DNA of 64,000 nucleotides from Spirosoma terrae (GTDB lineage Bacteria; Bacteroidota; Bacteroidia; Cytophagales; Spirosomataceae). Position numbers and translations under genes: made by a program. Under the pieces are notes generated by a model, which searched no databases, was not told the DNA's origin, and saw only the letters and a program-made list of their open reading frames with translations. Positions 1-9,257 of this stretch are shown piece after piece; the stretch's first letter is position 1, and each line of letters begins with the position of its first letter. The stretch is taken from assembly GCF_010435915.1 (NCBI RefSeq), contig NZ_JAAFZH010000001.1, forward strand, positions 620,001 through 684,000, given 5' to 3'.

Positions 1-1506
1 GGCACCTACGCCCAAACCGCTTTCCAGGGATATGCAGGTGCATTTCTACAAGCACTTGGTGCCGGACAAACACAGGCCGCTGCGGCTACTGCGGCACAGG
101 CATATGCTTCCAGCCAGCAGTCAGCCTGGTTAAATTTAGCGCGTGGTACGGCTGATCAGGGCCGTTTGGTGCCGGGAACAGCAGGCTTCCAGCAGGCATT
201 CGACGCTGTAGCGGCCAAACCAATTCCGGGCGATGCCAATGGTGTAGGAGCGCGTTTCCTCGACAAAACCAATTTGTATCATGTGGAGGGTATGTATAAC
301 TTCAACAAGCTGATTGATCCTAAACTGGTTGAGTTAATTGTTGGAGCCAACTTCCGCCGGTATGCGCTGAATTCAGAAGGGACGCTTTTTGCCCGTGACG
401 AAAACGGGAAAGAGTTTACCATTGACGAATATGGTGCTTATGCACAGGTATCTAAAACACTCGCTGACATCTTAAAGCTGACTGGATCGCTACGTTACGA
501 TAAAAACCAGAATTTTAAGGCGCAGGTTAGCCCCCGTTTATCGGCGGTATTAACCCTGGCCAAGGTGCATAACGTTCGGGCATCGTTCCAGCGCGGATTC
601 CGCATTCCAACAACGCAGGATCAATACATTGATTTGAACACGCCAAGTGCGCATTTGATTGGTGGTCTACCTTTATTTAAGCAGCGCTATAATTTCAGTG
701 GCAGCCCGGTTTATACGCTTCAGTCTGTTCAGTCATTCGGAGCAGCTCTGCAAACGGGTGGTGCAGCAGCACTTCCGCAGGCGCTCGGTTTGCTAAAACC
801 TGCTGTTGATCCTGGCTATGATCCTGAGCGTGTAGAAACGTATGAGGTCGGTTATAAAGGCTTGATCGGTAATAAGCTGTTTATCGATGCCTATTACTAC
901 TACAACCGCTTCCTGAATTTCCTGGGAACCCAGACCGTAGTGCAGGGCAAACAGCCCGTTTCGTTAACTGATCCTACGTCTACCTTGCAATTGATCAGTT
1001 CTGCAACCCGAAACGTGTATTTCTATCCAGTCAATTCAACCACTCAGATCAAAAATGCTGGTTGGGCCATTGGTCTGGATTATCTGTTACCAGGTAATTA
1101 CACGATTGGGGCCAACGTATCGTCAAACTATCTGATGGACAAAGAGCAGATCCCGGTTGGTTTTGTTACGTTCTTCAACACGCCAAAATATCGTTATAAC
1201 GTATCGTTTGGGAATCGGAATATTGCCGGAAGCAATTTTGGTTTCAACGTCGTTTATCGCCGTCAGGATTCATTCCTGTGGGAGGGTAGTTTTGGTAATG
1301 CCGTGGCTACGGCCCGCCAGCAGACAATCATCCCGGCCTATGGTACGCTTGATGCCCAAATCAGTAAGAAAGTACCAGCGATCAAGTCTATCCTGAAAGT
1401 AGGCGGAACCAACTTACTAGGTACGTTATACACACAATCGTGGGGGAATCCGCTGGTTGGCTCGATGTACTACGTTAGTCTGAATTTTGATCAACTATTG
1501 AACTAA
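1..1506 (+). CDS. TonB-dependent receptor, C-terminal part (5' end outside window)
   Basis: The frame is open from base 1, so 501 residues of the C-terminal part of a larger protein are visible; an internal ATG at 166 is not a convincing start. Alternating polar and aromatic strands, periplasmic-turn spacing and the end in a short aromatic beta strand (YYVSLNFDQLLN) fit the 22-strand outer-membrane barrel of a TonB-dependent receptor. A stretch near residues 180-200 (NVRASFQRGFRIPTT) resembles the conserved 'SYGYRTP' type segment of these barrels. Such receptors import large ligands using energy from TonB/ExbBD. The plug and any TonB box lie outside the window, and the ligand cannot be told. 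A strong terminator follows. Confidence 0.8.
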   Translation, partial: GTYAQTAFQGYAGAFLQALGAGQTQAAAATAAQAYASSQQSAWLNLARGTADQGRLVPGTAGFQQAFDAVAAKPIPGDANGVGARFLDKTNLYHVEGMYNFNKLIDPKLVELIVGANFRRYALNSEGTLFARDENGKEFTIDEYGAYAQVSKTLADILKLTGSLRYDKNQNFKAQVSPRLSAVLTLAKVHNVRASFQRGFRIPTTQDQYIDLNTPSAHLIGGLPLFKQRYNFSGSPVYTLQSVQSFGAALQTGGAAALPQALGLLKPAVDPGYDPERVETYEVGYKGLIGNKLFIDAYYYYNRFLNFLGTQTVVQGKQPVSLTDPTSTLQLISSATRNVYFYPVNSTTQIKNAGWAIGLDYLLPGNYTIGANVSSNYLMDKEQIPVGFVTFFNTPKYRYNVSFGNRNIAGSNFGFNVVYRRQDSFLWEGSFGNAVATARQQTIIPAYGTLDAQISKKVPAIKSILKVGGTNLLGTLYTQSWGNPLVGSMYYVSLNFDQLLN

Positions 1507-1531
1507 GCGGTTCCTGATAACTATCAATTGG

Positions 1532-1567
1532 GTGGTTGCTAGCTAAAACTGGCAACCACTTTTTTTT
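1532..1567 (+). terminator. Rho-independent terminator after TonB receptor
   Basis: The inverted repeat GTGGTTGC (1532-1539) and GCAACCAC (1552-1559) is followed by eight T residues, 26 bases past the receptor stop codon. The stem can be extended inward by AG/CT. Confidence 0.85.
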
Positions 1568-1676
1568 ACGCTATTCCTGATTGAAGAACGACGACGGAAA
1601 ATGAAGAGTAGAATCGAACTTTTACAGCGACACTAACCGTTGCCTGTGAGTTAGGTAGGCTTTTTCCTTTACGCCA

Positions 1677-3062
1677 TTGGTTGATTCGACATCTTCTCAT
1701 CCCTCTTCGGACTCATCAGCGTCAACGGGTGATAATCTGACTTTGCCACGACGTCTTAATCTGCTTCAGGGAACCGCCCTGAACATGATCGATATGGTTG
1801 GTATTGGTCCATTTGTGGTATTGCCGCTGGTAATAAAAACACTCGGCGGGCCCCAGTTTTTGTGGGCGTGGATATTAGGAGCCGTTGTATCTGTGGTGGA
1901 TGCTTTTGTCTGGTCGGAACTGGGGGCTGCTTTTCCGCAGGCTGGGGGGAGTTATAAGTTTCTCAAAATATCGTATGGCGAGCAACGTTGGGGGCGTTTA
2001 CTCTCCTTTCTATATGTTTGGCAAACGCTGATTCAGGCTCCATTGGTTGTAGCGTCGGGAGCAATTGGTTTCGCTCAATATATGTCGTACCTAATGCCGC
2101 TGGATGATTGGCAGCGTAGAGCCGTTTCAGGGGGCGTTGTCATTCTGATTATTATCTTATTATACCGAAAGATTGACTCGATTGGGAAAATTGGCCTGAT
2201 CATGTGGGGGGCCGTACTAATTACGCTGGGCTGGATTATTATTGGTGGATTAAGTAATCCCCAAATTCCATTATCCGAAACGTTAGGGTCGATGGGGACG
2301 GTCAGTGGGGGACTTATTGCCGCTGGGCTAGGGCAGGCATCAGTGAAGACAATTTATTGTTATTTAGGCTATTACAATGTTTGCCATCTGGGCGGTGAAA
2401 TTAAAAATCCGACCCGGAATATTCCGGCGAGTATGTTCATTTCAATTGCGGGTATCGCGGGTTTGTATCTCCTGATGAATATCAGCGTTGTTAGCGTAGT
2501 GCCCTGGCAGCAGGCTCAGAATAGTGACTTTATCGTTAGTACGTTCGTAGAAACGTTATACGGGCCATCGGCCGCTAAACTGGCTACCATTTTAGTCCTG
2601 CTGGTCGCGTTTTCTTCGTTATTTGCTGTCTTACTTGGCTATTCGCGCGTTCCTTATGCCGCAGCTGCCGATGGGCAGTTCTTCCGTATTTTTGCCCGAC
2701 TTCATCCTACCCGCCAATTCCCCTACGTATCGTTGTTGTTTCTGGGTGGGCTCGGCTTTGTATTCAGCCTGTTATTCAGGCTGGGCGATGTGATTACCGC
2801 TATTCTCGCCATGCGAATTGTTATCCAGTTTGTTGGACAGGCTGTAGGGTTATTGCTACTGCATCGCCGGCGAAAAGCGTCAGAGTTCCCGTTTCGAATG
2901 CCGTTATATCCATTACCTGTGTTATTGGCAATCGGCATATGGCTCTTTATTTTCTTTTCTACCGGCACTACGTTCATGCTATCGGGTTTGACCGTAATAG
3001 GCCTGGGTGTGGTGGCTTTTCTGGTATCTGCTGGCGTACGTCGCCAATGGCCGTTCAATTAA
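1677..3062 (+). CDS. APC-superfamily amino acid permease
   Basis: This is a 461-residue integral membrane protein with about 12 hydrophobic segments, as expected for the amino acid-polyamine-organocation family. The first segment carries the family-type GTALNMIDMVGIGPF stretch (near residue 32), where unwound helix 1 binds substrate. The C-terminal SEFPFRMPLYPLP motif before the last helices is also typical of APC permeases. An in-frame TAG at 1656 leaves TTG at 1677 as the only sensible start that keeps the whole first helix; the next ATG (codon 37) would cut it. It probably imports an amino acid in symport with a cation, but the substrate cannot be read. It converges on the metalloprotease gene with a 21-base gap. 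Confidence 0.8.
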   Translation: MVDSTSSHPSSDSSASTGDNLTLPRRLNLLQGTALNMIDMVGIGPFVVLPLVIKTLGGPQFLWAWILGAVVSVVDAFVWSELGAAFPQAGGSYKFLKISYGEQRWGRLLSFLYVWQTLIQAPLVVASGAIGFAQYMSYLMPLDDWQRRAVSGGVVILIIILLYRKIDSIGKIGLIMWGAVLITLGWIIIGGLSNPQIPLSETLGSMGTVSGGLIAAGLGQASVKTIYCYLGYYNVCHLGGEIKNPTRNIPASMFISIAGIAGLYLLMNISVVSVVPWQQAQNSDFIVSTFVETLYGPSAAKLATILVLLVAFSSLFAVLLGYSRVPYAAAADGQFFRIFARLHPTRQFPYVSLLFLGGLGFVFSLLFRLGDVITAILAMRIVIQFVGQAVGLLLLHRRRKASEFPFRMPLYPLPVLLAIGIWLFIFFSTGTTFMLSGLTVIGLGVVAFLVSAGVRRQWPFN

Positions 3063-3083
3063 CAGGATTTTGATAAAAGCTCA

Positions 3084-5657
3084 TCAGGGAGTAATTCTCA
3101 GATCAATCCAGGCCGTATCGTCTTCTCCATTAAAATTATTGCCTGTTGGCGTAACGGATCCCGGTCTTGAATCAGGGTCGGGCGTTGGTGTTGACCAGAT
3201 TTGCGCCCTGCTAACTACAGAACCACTGATGGTTGGTGTTGCGCTGAAAAGGATGAATGCTGAATTGCCAGCGTTAATCGTATTAACTGTTGCTTCAAGA
3301 ATAGTGTAGCCGCTTCCGCTACCAACTATAGTTGCGCCTGACGGAGAACTGAGAAACGTAAAGCCACGTAACGTATCCCTGACCACTACAGCACTAGCTG
3401 AAGAGCCGCCCGCATTAGAAATAACAATCGTAAATGTTACCGGCTGTCCAAGTTGGGCCGTTCGTTTATCGACCATCATGGCTAAAGATAGATCGGCTTT
3501 ATTAGGATCGGTTGGAGGCTGACTGGACAAAACCGCTGGTAGTGGGGTTTGATTCGGATTGGGCGAAGTAAAAACGCTACCAGCCGCACTGGATATGGTT
3601 CGAATGTCTATGGTTGCTGCATCGTCCTGCCCATCACCGGTGCCCGAATTCGGTTCTGAGTCAGGATCCAGTTGGTTACTGGCGATGATTTGGGCAGCAT
3701 TGATATACGTGCCTGGTTGGGTTGGTCGCACCTGATAAACAAATGTTGCTGATGCTCCACTATTGATGGATATACCACTGCCACTGACAGCCGACCCAGA
3801 GCTAACAACACCGGCATCTGCACTGACGAAGCTTACATTTGGCGGCAATCGATTTTGCCAACTAACTCCGGTTGCCTGATTAGGGCCATCGTTTTGGATC
3901 GTAACTGAAAAATTAACTGGCTGATTGACGAGCAACGTGCGAGTGCTTGTCTGCATAGTCAGACTTAAATCGGCGGAAGCGGGTTGGGCTACCAGTAGCT
4001 GGTAATCTTCGGTTTCACCGTATAGATAAATACCGCAAGGGTCGTTCGGAACTGTATTATAGGCAACAACAACGCGTATCGTTATGGGACCAGCTGATAG
4101 ACTGGATGGAAAACTGATACTTCCCGAAAAAGGCTGGTTAATTGTGGTTGGCGTTTGATATACCAGTTCATCTGACGTAAAGGCTCCATTTCGGTTAAAA
4201 TCAGCCCAAATCGAAACGCCTTCCTGATACGTTGATGATAATAACGTACCGTTAAAAGAATACGATTGCCCCTGCGTAACAGTTGTTGTTACTATCGTAC
4301 TGGAATTATACCCTCCAGTTGAGCAACCTAAATTCTGGCTTAGCGTAGTCCCGTTGAAAACAAAACTGCTTAGTCCATCCCCTTCTGTACAATTGGATGG
4401 GCCGTAGATGGGACGGCAACCGGGTGAAAAAACACTGGCTACACCGCTAACTCCCTGAGTGGTACTATTGGAAGGACGGACTCTGTAATAATAGGTCATC
4501 ACAGCAGCTGCCGTTACGTCAGTATACGTAGTAACATTTGTACCTACACCGCCAATCGGTACAAATCCACTAGTAGATGAGGTAGAACGCTCGATGAAAT
4601 ACCCCATTTCGCTACTACCATTGTCCTGCCAGGTGATTACTATACTTCCATTGCTAGCAACTGCTGTTACGTTAGTTGGAGCCGCAACAGTTGTTGGCGG
4701 ACAATTTAGTGTATAGGCGGTATGACTCTGACGTAGCGCTAGCCCAGCCTGTATTCGTTCATATTGACCGGGAGTGAAATCGTGTGTACAGGGAAAATAA
4801 TAGGACATGATGTTCGTCATGGAAGGGACGTAGCGCTGGCCCTGAGCGTCTACCGCGCCATCGTCTTTGTAGACGTCGCAACCATTGATTCTAATAATGC
4901 TGGCTCCCGTTTTTCCATAAGGGTCGGCTGGCGTATCGCATAGCTCATCACCGGCAGTGAGGCAGTTAGCGCCGGGTCCCCGTGTCACCAATTCGTTTGT
5001 GCTTGAATTTGAATTACCGAATGTATGGTACAGACTAAAATTGTGCCCAATTTCATGGGGTAACAGTCGGTTTGCCAGGTCTACTTCATCAGCTTCGTTC
5101 AAAATAAAGGAGCGTGTCGACTGGATTGTATTATTGGGGAAATAAGCATACCCACCTAATCCGCTTTGACTGAATGCATTAACGTAGTATAAGTTCATTG
5201 CATTCAACGCATCACGGCCATTTGCCGACGTTTCAACGTAAGCCTGAAAACTGTTATAGAGCGCGTCGTTATCTATGTAATCAGGCGTTGTGCCGCAAAA
5301 ATAGAACTGGATTCCACTACCGTTAAGCATATAATAGCTATTTGTTATAGCCATTACGTTGTTGAGTTTGTTTAATGTCATACCGCCTGTTCCATTGCTT
5401 CGGCGGTAGATATGTGGCTTTATCGGAACATAGGTAATCCCCGAAACAGCTGTTCCCGATGCTTGTTTCATGGTCAACGCGAACGTAGCAGCGGCATTTA
5501 AAGCCCTCAGCTCATCTCTGGTCAGATCGGGTGTAGCACAAAGGGGTGGGTCTGCTGGCGGAGTTCGTTGAGCTGATACCGTCACGCTGACTAAAAAACA
5601 GGCGCTTAGAACGAGGAGACGTATAAAGTTTACCATTACCTTTATTAAGGTTCTCAA
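3084..5657 (-). CDS. Secreted M43-type (pappalysin-like) metalloprotease with FnIII, GEVED and two DUF11 domains
   Basis: This 857-residue protein has an N-terminal signal peptide ending near residue 30. The catalytic domain holds the zinc motif HEIGHNFSLYH (H201, E202, H205, H211) and the Met-turn NIMSYY (M284), which place it in the metzincin clan, most like family M43. A serine stands where metzincins usually have glycine (position 208). A fibronectin type III domain follows at about 326-412, then a GEVED domain ending in GETEDY (about 470-555), then two DUF11 repeats (about 563-685 and 720-857), each opening with ADLSL and ending in an Asp-rich loop. It is probably exported and digests extracellular protein. 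No clear type IX secretion signal domain is visible at the C-terminus. Confidence 0.85.
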   Translation of the reverse strand: MRTLIKVMVNFIRLLVLSACFLVSVTVSAQRTPPADPPLCATPDLTRDELRALNAAATFALTMKQASGTAVSGITYVPIKPHIYRRSNGTGGMTLNKLNNVMAITNSYYMLNGSGIQFYFCGTTPDYIDNDALYNSFQAYVETSANGRDALNAMNLYYVNAFSQSGLGGYAYFPNNTIQSTRSFILNEADEVDLANRLLPHEIGHNFSLYHTFGNSNSSTNELVTRGPGANCLTAGDELCDTPADPYGKTGASIIRINGCDVYKDDGAVDAQGQRYVPSMTNIMSYYFPCTHDFTPGQYERIQAGLALRQSHTAYTLNCPPTTVAAPTNVTAVASNGSIVITWQDNGSSEMGYFIERSTSSTSGFVPIGGVGTNVTTYTDVTAAAVMTYYYRVRPSNSTTQGVSGVASVFSPGCRPIYGPSNCTEGDGLSSFVFNGTTLSQNLGCSTGGYNSSTIVTTTVTQGQSYSFNGTLLSSTYQEGVSIWADFNRNGAFTSDELVYQTPTTINQPFSGSISFPSSLSAGPITIRVVVAYNTVPNDPCGIYLYGETEDYQLLVAQPASADLSLTMQTSTRTLLVNQPVNFSVTIQNDGPNQATGVSWQNRLPPNVSFVSADAGVVSSGSAVSGSGISINSGASATFVYQVRPTQPGTYINAAQIIASNQLDPDSEPNSGTGDGQDDAATIDIRTISSAAGSVFTSPNPNQTPLPAVLSSQPPTDPNKADLSLAMMVDKRTAQLGQPVTFTIVISNAGGSSASAVVVRDTLRGFTFLSSPSGATIVGSGSGYTILEATVNTINAGNSAFILFSATPTISGSVVSRAQIWSTPTPDPDSRPGSVTPTGNNFNGEDDTAWIDLRITP

Positions 5658-5836
5658 GTATGGTATTTATTTGCCAAAATTTAATTTTTATAAATTATAA
5701 ACCAATAGAAGTAAAAAGTTTCTATACTAATAATAGCTAATTTTATTTAGTTGACATTGTTAGAAAACACAATCGCTTTGGCCGTTCATGAGTTTGAATC
5801 AGAACAACCAAAGCGATACGTAATGGAATAAGCTGC
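5658..5836 (-). promoter_or_regulatory. AT-rich leader of the metalloprotease gene
   Basis: About 180 bases lie between two reverse-strand genes. The part next to the protease start is very AT-rich and presumably carries its promoter, but no exact TAnnTTTG element is present; the nearest match on the reverse strand has a 3-nt spacer. Confidence 0.3.
5772..5817 (-). terminator. Probable terminator of the FAD/Fe-S oxidoreductase gene
   Basis: A perfect 10-bp inverted repeat, ATCGCTTTGG (5772-5781) with CCAAAGCGAT (5808-5817), begins about 20 bases after the stop codon of the reverse-strand oxidoreductase. It is followed on the reverse strand by a T-rich run (TGTGTTTTC). The loop is 26 nt, so the assignment is moderate. 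Confidence 0.5.
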
Positions 5837-8782
5837 TTATTTCAGCGCTTCAAACAAAATTTCGGCAGGGTGTTGAGCTTTACGTGATGTGCCATCTTTA
5901 ATTTGATGGCGGCATGATGTGCCCGGAGCTGCAATAAGTACATCGGCAGGTTGCTGACGTACGGTGGGGAACAATACCAGTTCGCCAACCTGCATAGAAA
6001 CCTCATAATGTTCGGCTTCATAGCCAAATGAGCCCGCCATACCGCAGCATCCTGAAGGAATCAATTGCGTTGTGTAGTTTACAGGGAGAGAAAGTGCCTT
6101 TTTACCTGGCACCAGCGATGAGACTGCTTTTTGCTGACAATGCCCATGCAGTTTAATAAGCCTTTTTTCTGACGTAAACTGATTAGACGTAATATGCCCG
6201 GCATCTGCTTCGCGAGCAATAAACTCCTCAAATGTCAACGTATTGGCGGCTAACTGTCTGGCTTCGGCCACCATCGATTCGTCGACCAGGTCGGGGTATT
6301 CATCGCGGAATGTTAGAATTGCCGATGGTTCCAGACCAACAAGCGGTGATTCGGACGTAACAATATCTTTCAGTAGCTGAATGTTACGTTCGGCCAGCGT
6401 TTTGGCGTATTTGAGCATGCCTTTCGACAGAGCCGCCCGGCCGCTTTCGCCATGCTCTGGAATGACGACGGAATAGCCCAGCCGCTCAAACAATTGAATC
6501 GCTTTCTGCCCGACTTCAACATCGTTATAATTCGTGAATTCGTCGCAGAAGAGCAGAACGGTCCTTGTTGCGTTGGTATTTTTTTCTCGGCGTTTGGCCC
6601 AGTTTTTTAACGTTGTATTACTCAAAAGCGGCATAGTACGCTCTGGATGGAAACCAACCATACGATTGGCTAGTCGCCGGAGCGAAGGCGTGCCTAGTAC
6701 GCCGTTCCAGACCCAGGGAACCAACGATGCCAGCCCCGATAGCCGGGCGAAGTTGGCAATCAGTCGTGATCGAATCGGTATACCATTGCTATCGTAATAC
6801 TGTTGCAGGAATTCGGCTTTAAGCTTTGCTACGTCTACGTTTGAAGGGCATTCACTCTTACAACCTTTGCAGGATAGGCACAGATCGTAGACTTCTTTGA
6901 TTTCCTGATGATCGAATCGGTTTTCCTTTGGAGAGCGCGTGAGCATTTCACGTAAGATATTGGCCCGGGCGCGGGTAGTATCTTTTTCGTTACGTGTCGC
7001 CATATAGCTCGGGCACATCGTTCCACCCGATATCTGCGTTTTGCGGCAGTCTCCCGATCCATTACACTGCTCAGCATGTTGCAGAACGTTCTGGTCTTTA
7101 TAGCGGAAATACGTCTTAAACTCCGGCGTTTTTTGACCGGCCTCATACCGAAGAAACGTATCCATTGGCGGAGTTTCAACGATCTTGTTGGGATTGAAGA
7201 TGCCTTCCGGGTCCCAAACGTGTTTGATCTGCCGCATTAACTGATAGTTATGCGGACCAACCATCTGCGGGATAAACTCACCTCGTAGTCGACCATCGCC
7301 ATGTTCTCCAGAAAGCGAGCCATCGTATTTTTTTACGAGCGTTGCGATCTCTTCGGCAATGGTTCGGTATTGTTTGTGTCCCTCTTCGGTTTTGAGGTTA
7401 ATAATCGGCCGTAAGTGTATTTCTCCCGAACCAGCATGCGCATAATGCACAGCGTGCATGTTATGCTTCTGAAGAATTTCGTTGAAATCCCGAATAAAGT
7501 CGGGTAGGTCATGCACGTCAACGGCTGTGTCTTCAATAACGGCCACGGCTTTTTCATCGCCGGGCAGATTGCCTAACAAACCAAGCCCGGCTTTACGTAG
7601 CGCCCATATTTTCTTGGTGTCGTCTCCAAATAGCAATGGATAATGGTAGCCTAGTTCGGCAGTTCGTAGCTCCGACTCCATCTGCGTGGCCAGTGCTTCT
7701 ATCTCAGCCCGTGTGTCACGCGAGAGATCAACCACCAGAATAATAGGAAAATGATCGGTTGGTGTTTTTTGAACGAAGAAGCTGTTCTTCCGTTGCTCGG
7801 GATTAGAATCCGCTCGTTCAAGAATAATGTCGTCAATTAATTCGACAGCGTACGGTTTGTATTTCAAAGCCACCAGCGTTGTCCGCAAGGCTTCATCAAT
7901 GGAATGGCAATGAATACAAACAAGCCCACCTTCTTTGGGTGGTAAAGGCACCAGGTTTAATTTAATTTCAGTCAGGAAGCAAAGCGTACCTTCTGATCCG
8001 GCAATAAATTTAGCCATATTGAATGGCTCGCCCTCAGCAGTAAATGGCTCCATATCGAGTAGAGCATCCAGCGCATACCCAGTATTGCGCCGTTCTATTG
8101 TCCGTTTCGGGAAATTCTTTCTGATTTCCTGCTGATTGGCTGGATCGACTAAAATGGAGTTAGTTTTTAGAAGAATTTGCTCAAACAACGTAGCAGATCC
8201 ATTTTTCCGACTGGCTTCACTGATCAGTTTTGTGTAATCCCAGTTGCTGGTACTACCAAATTCAACTTCAGACCCATCGGCCAGTAATGCTTTAACGGAT
8301 AATGTATGTTCGCGAGTGGCCCGGTAAACGACAGAATTGGAACCGCAGGAATTATTCCCAACCATTCCTCCGATCATGGCGCGGTTGGCCGTTGATGTTT
8401 CTGGCCCGAAATAAAGGCCATATGGCTTCAGGAAAACATTCAGCTCATCGCGAACAACGCCTGGCTGAACACGTACCCATCGTTCTTCAGGGTTAATTTC
8501 CAGAATTTTCGTAAAATGCTTTGATACATCAACTATAATTCCATTTCCCACTACCTGACCCGCCAGCGACGTACCGGCGGTACGTGGTATGAGGGAGGTT
8601 TTATGCTCACGCGCGAACGCAATCAGTGTTTTGAGATCCTCAATCGTTTTGGGAATGGCTACTGCAGTAGGTACCTCACGGTAAGCTGAAGCATCGGTTG
8701 CGTAGAGGGTACGATACGTATTATCATCGTAAATATCCCCTGATAGTTGATCGGCCAGGCGCCGTATAACTTCTGAATCCAT
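5837..8782 (-). CDS. FAD-binding and Fe-S oxidoreductase (D-lactate / D-2-hydroxyacid dehydrogenase-like)
   Basis: This 981-residue protein fuses three modules. Residues about 35-210 are a PCMH-type FAD-binding domain (PRTAGTSLAGQ, GGMVGNNSCGSNS). Residues about 240-560 are the FAD-oxidase C-terminal domain with the YAHAGSGEIHLRP and SGEHGDGRLRGEF segments. The rest holds Fe-S ligands, including CLSCKGCKSECP, and a CCG-type domain ending in PSGCCGMAGSFGYE. Proteins of this layout, such as YdiJ and D-lactate or D-2-hydroxyglutarate dehydrogenases, oxidise a D-2-hydroxy acid and pass electrons to the respiratory chain. The exact substrate cannot be told. There is no signal peptide, so it is probably cytoplasmic or peripheral at the inner membrane. 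It is transcribed alone. Confidence 0.85.
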   Translation of the reverse strand: MDSEVIRRLADQLSGDIYDDNTYRTLYATDASAYREVPTAVAIPKTIEDLKTLIAFAREHKTSLIPRTAGTSLAGQVVGNGIIVDVSKHFTKILEINPEERWVRVQPGVVRDELNVFLKPYGLYFGPETSTANRAMIGGMVGNNSCGSNSVVYRATREHTLSVKALLADGSEVEFGSTSNWDYTKLISEASRKNGSATLFEQILLKTNSILVDPANQQEIRKNFPKRTIERRNTGYALDALLDMEPFTAEGEPFNMAKFIAGSEGTLCFLTEIKLNLVPLPPKEGGLVCIHCHSIDEALRTTLVALKYKPYAVELIDDIILERADSNPEQRKNSFFVQKTPTDHFPIILVVDLSRDTRAEIEALATQMESELRTAELGYHYPLLFGDDTKKIWALRKAGLGLLGNLPGDEKAVAVIEDTAVDVHDLPDFIRDFNEILQKHNMHAVHYAHAGSGEIHLRPIINLKTEEGHKQYRTIAEEIATLVKKYDGSLSGEHGDGRLRGEFIPQMVGPHNYQLMRQIKHVWDPEGIFNPNKIVETPPMDTFLRYEAGQKTPEFKTYFRYKDQNVLQHAEQCNGSGDCRKTQISGGTMCPSYMATRNEKDTTRARANILREMLTRSPKENRFDHQEIKEVYDLCLSCKGCKSECPSNVDVAKLKAEFLQQYYDSNGIPIRSRLIANFARLSGLASLVPWVWNGVLGTPSLRRLANRMVGFHPERTMPLLSNTTLKNWAKRREKNTNATRTVLLFCDEFTNYNDVEVGQKAIQLFERLGYSVVIPEHGESGRAALSKGMLKYAKTLAERNIQLLKDIVTSESPLVGLEPSAILTFRDEYPDLVDESMVAEARQLAANTLTFEEFIAREADAGHITSNQFTSEKRLIKLHGHCQQKAVSSLVPGKKALSLPVNYTTQLIPSGCCGMAGSFGYEAEHYEVSMQVGELVLFPTVRQQPADVLIAAPGTSCRHQIKDGTSRKAQHPAEILFEALK

Positions 8783-8795
8783 AAATGCAGAACGG

Positions 8796-8807
8796 TGGCA
8801 ATTGCCA
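8796..8807. promoter_or_regulatory. 12-bp palindrome in the leader of the FAD/Fe-S oxidoreductase
   Basis: TGGCAATTGCCA is a perfect palindrome lying between the -7-like element (8817-8824) and the start codon (8782). Its place just after the expected transcription start would suit a repressor operator. This is inference from position only. Confidence 0.35.
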
Positions 8808-8816
8808 GAATACAGG

Positions 8817-8824
8817 CAAAATTA
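8817..8824 (-). promoter_or_regulatory. Bacteroidota-type -7 element
   Basis: On the reverse strand this reads TAATTTTG, an exact match to TAnnTTTG, 34 bases before the oxidoreductase start codon. No TTG is seen at the usual -33 distance. Confidence 0.45.
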
Positions 8825-9257
8825 GTTTTATTCCCTCAATATTATCAGGGGCCCTTCATGAAATTACTGGGTATCTCAATTTCGGGGAAATTATATTTAG
8901 TGGTACTGTTACACTAAGGAATGGTTCTTATAATCAGATATTTATGTGAAAAATGCTTAGTCTATAAGATTGCAATAAGCGTATTTTAATAGGTATTTTA
9001 ACAGTTGTTATGATACAAAATTGACCGCCAATAAGCTAATTTTAACATACCATACTTGTATTTTAGCAGGTGTATTTAGTAATTTGCCAGCTGGTTCAGG
9101 TATATGTTCTATAAATTCTGACTAAGTTTCTACAGACAAATTGACTAAGAGTCTGTTAGGTACATACTCCTATATGTTTTGGAGGTAAGGCAGAATATAG
9201 CGTACAATCTTTAACCTAAAACAACATACCATATTTTAAACTTTTTACGATAAACCT
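8825..9257 (+). promoter_or_regulatory. Long AT-rich leader upstream of susC
   Basis: About 430 bases without a gene lie between divergent genes. No exact TAnnTTTG is found on the forward strand; TATATGTTTTGG near 9171 is the nearest. At 9119-9156 there is a compact cluster: TGACTAAG occurs twice (9119-9126 and 9142-9149), overlapped by the inverted pair ACAGAC (9132-9137) and GTCTGT (9151-9156). This could be a regulator-binding site for the SusCD locus. Confidence 0.35.

Noticed and set aside
9045-9060. ACATACCATACTTGTA upstream of susC as a shared operator with the metalloprotease leader, which has ATACCATACTTG on the reverse strand at 5654-5665
   Set aside because: A single 12-mer match in AT-rich leaders is weak, and it is not placed alike relative to the two starts.
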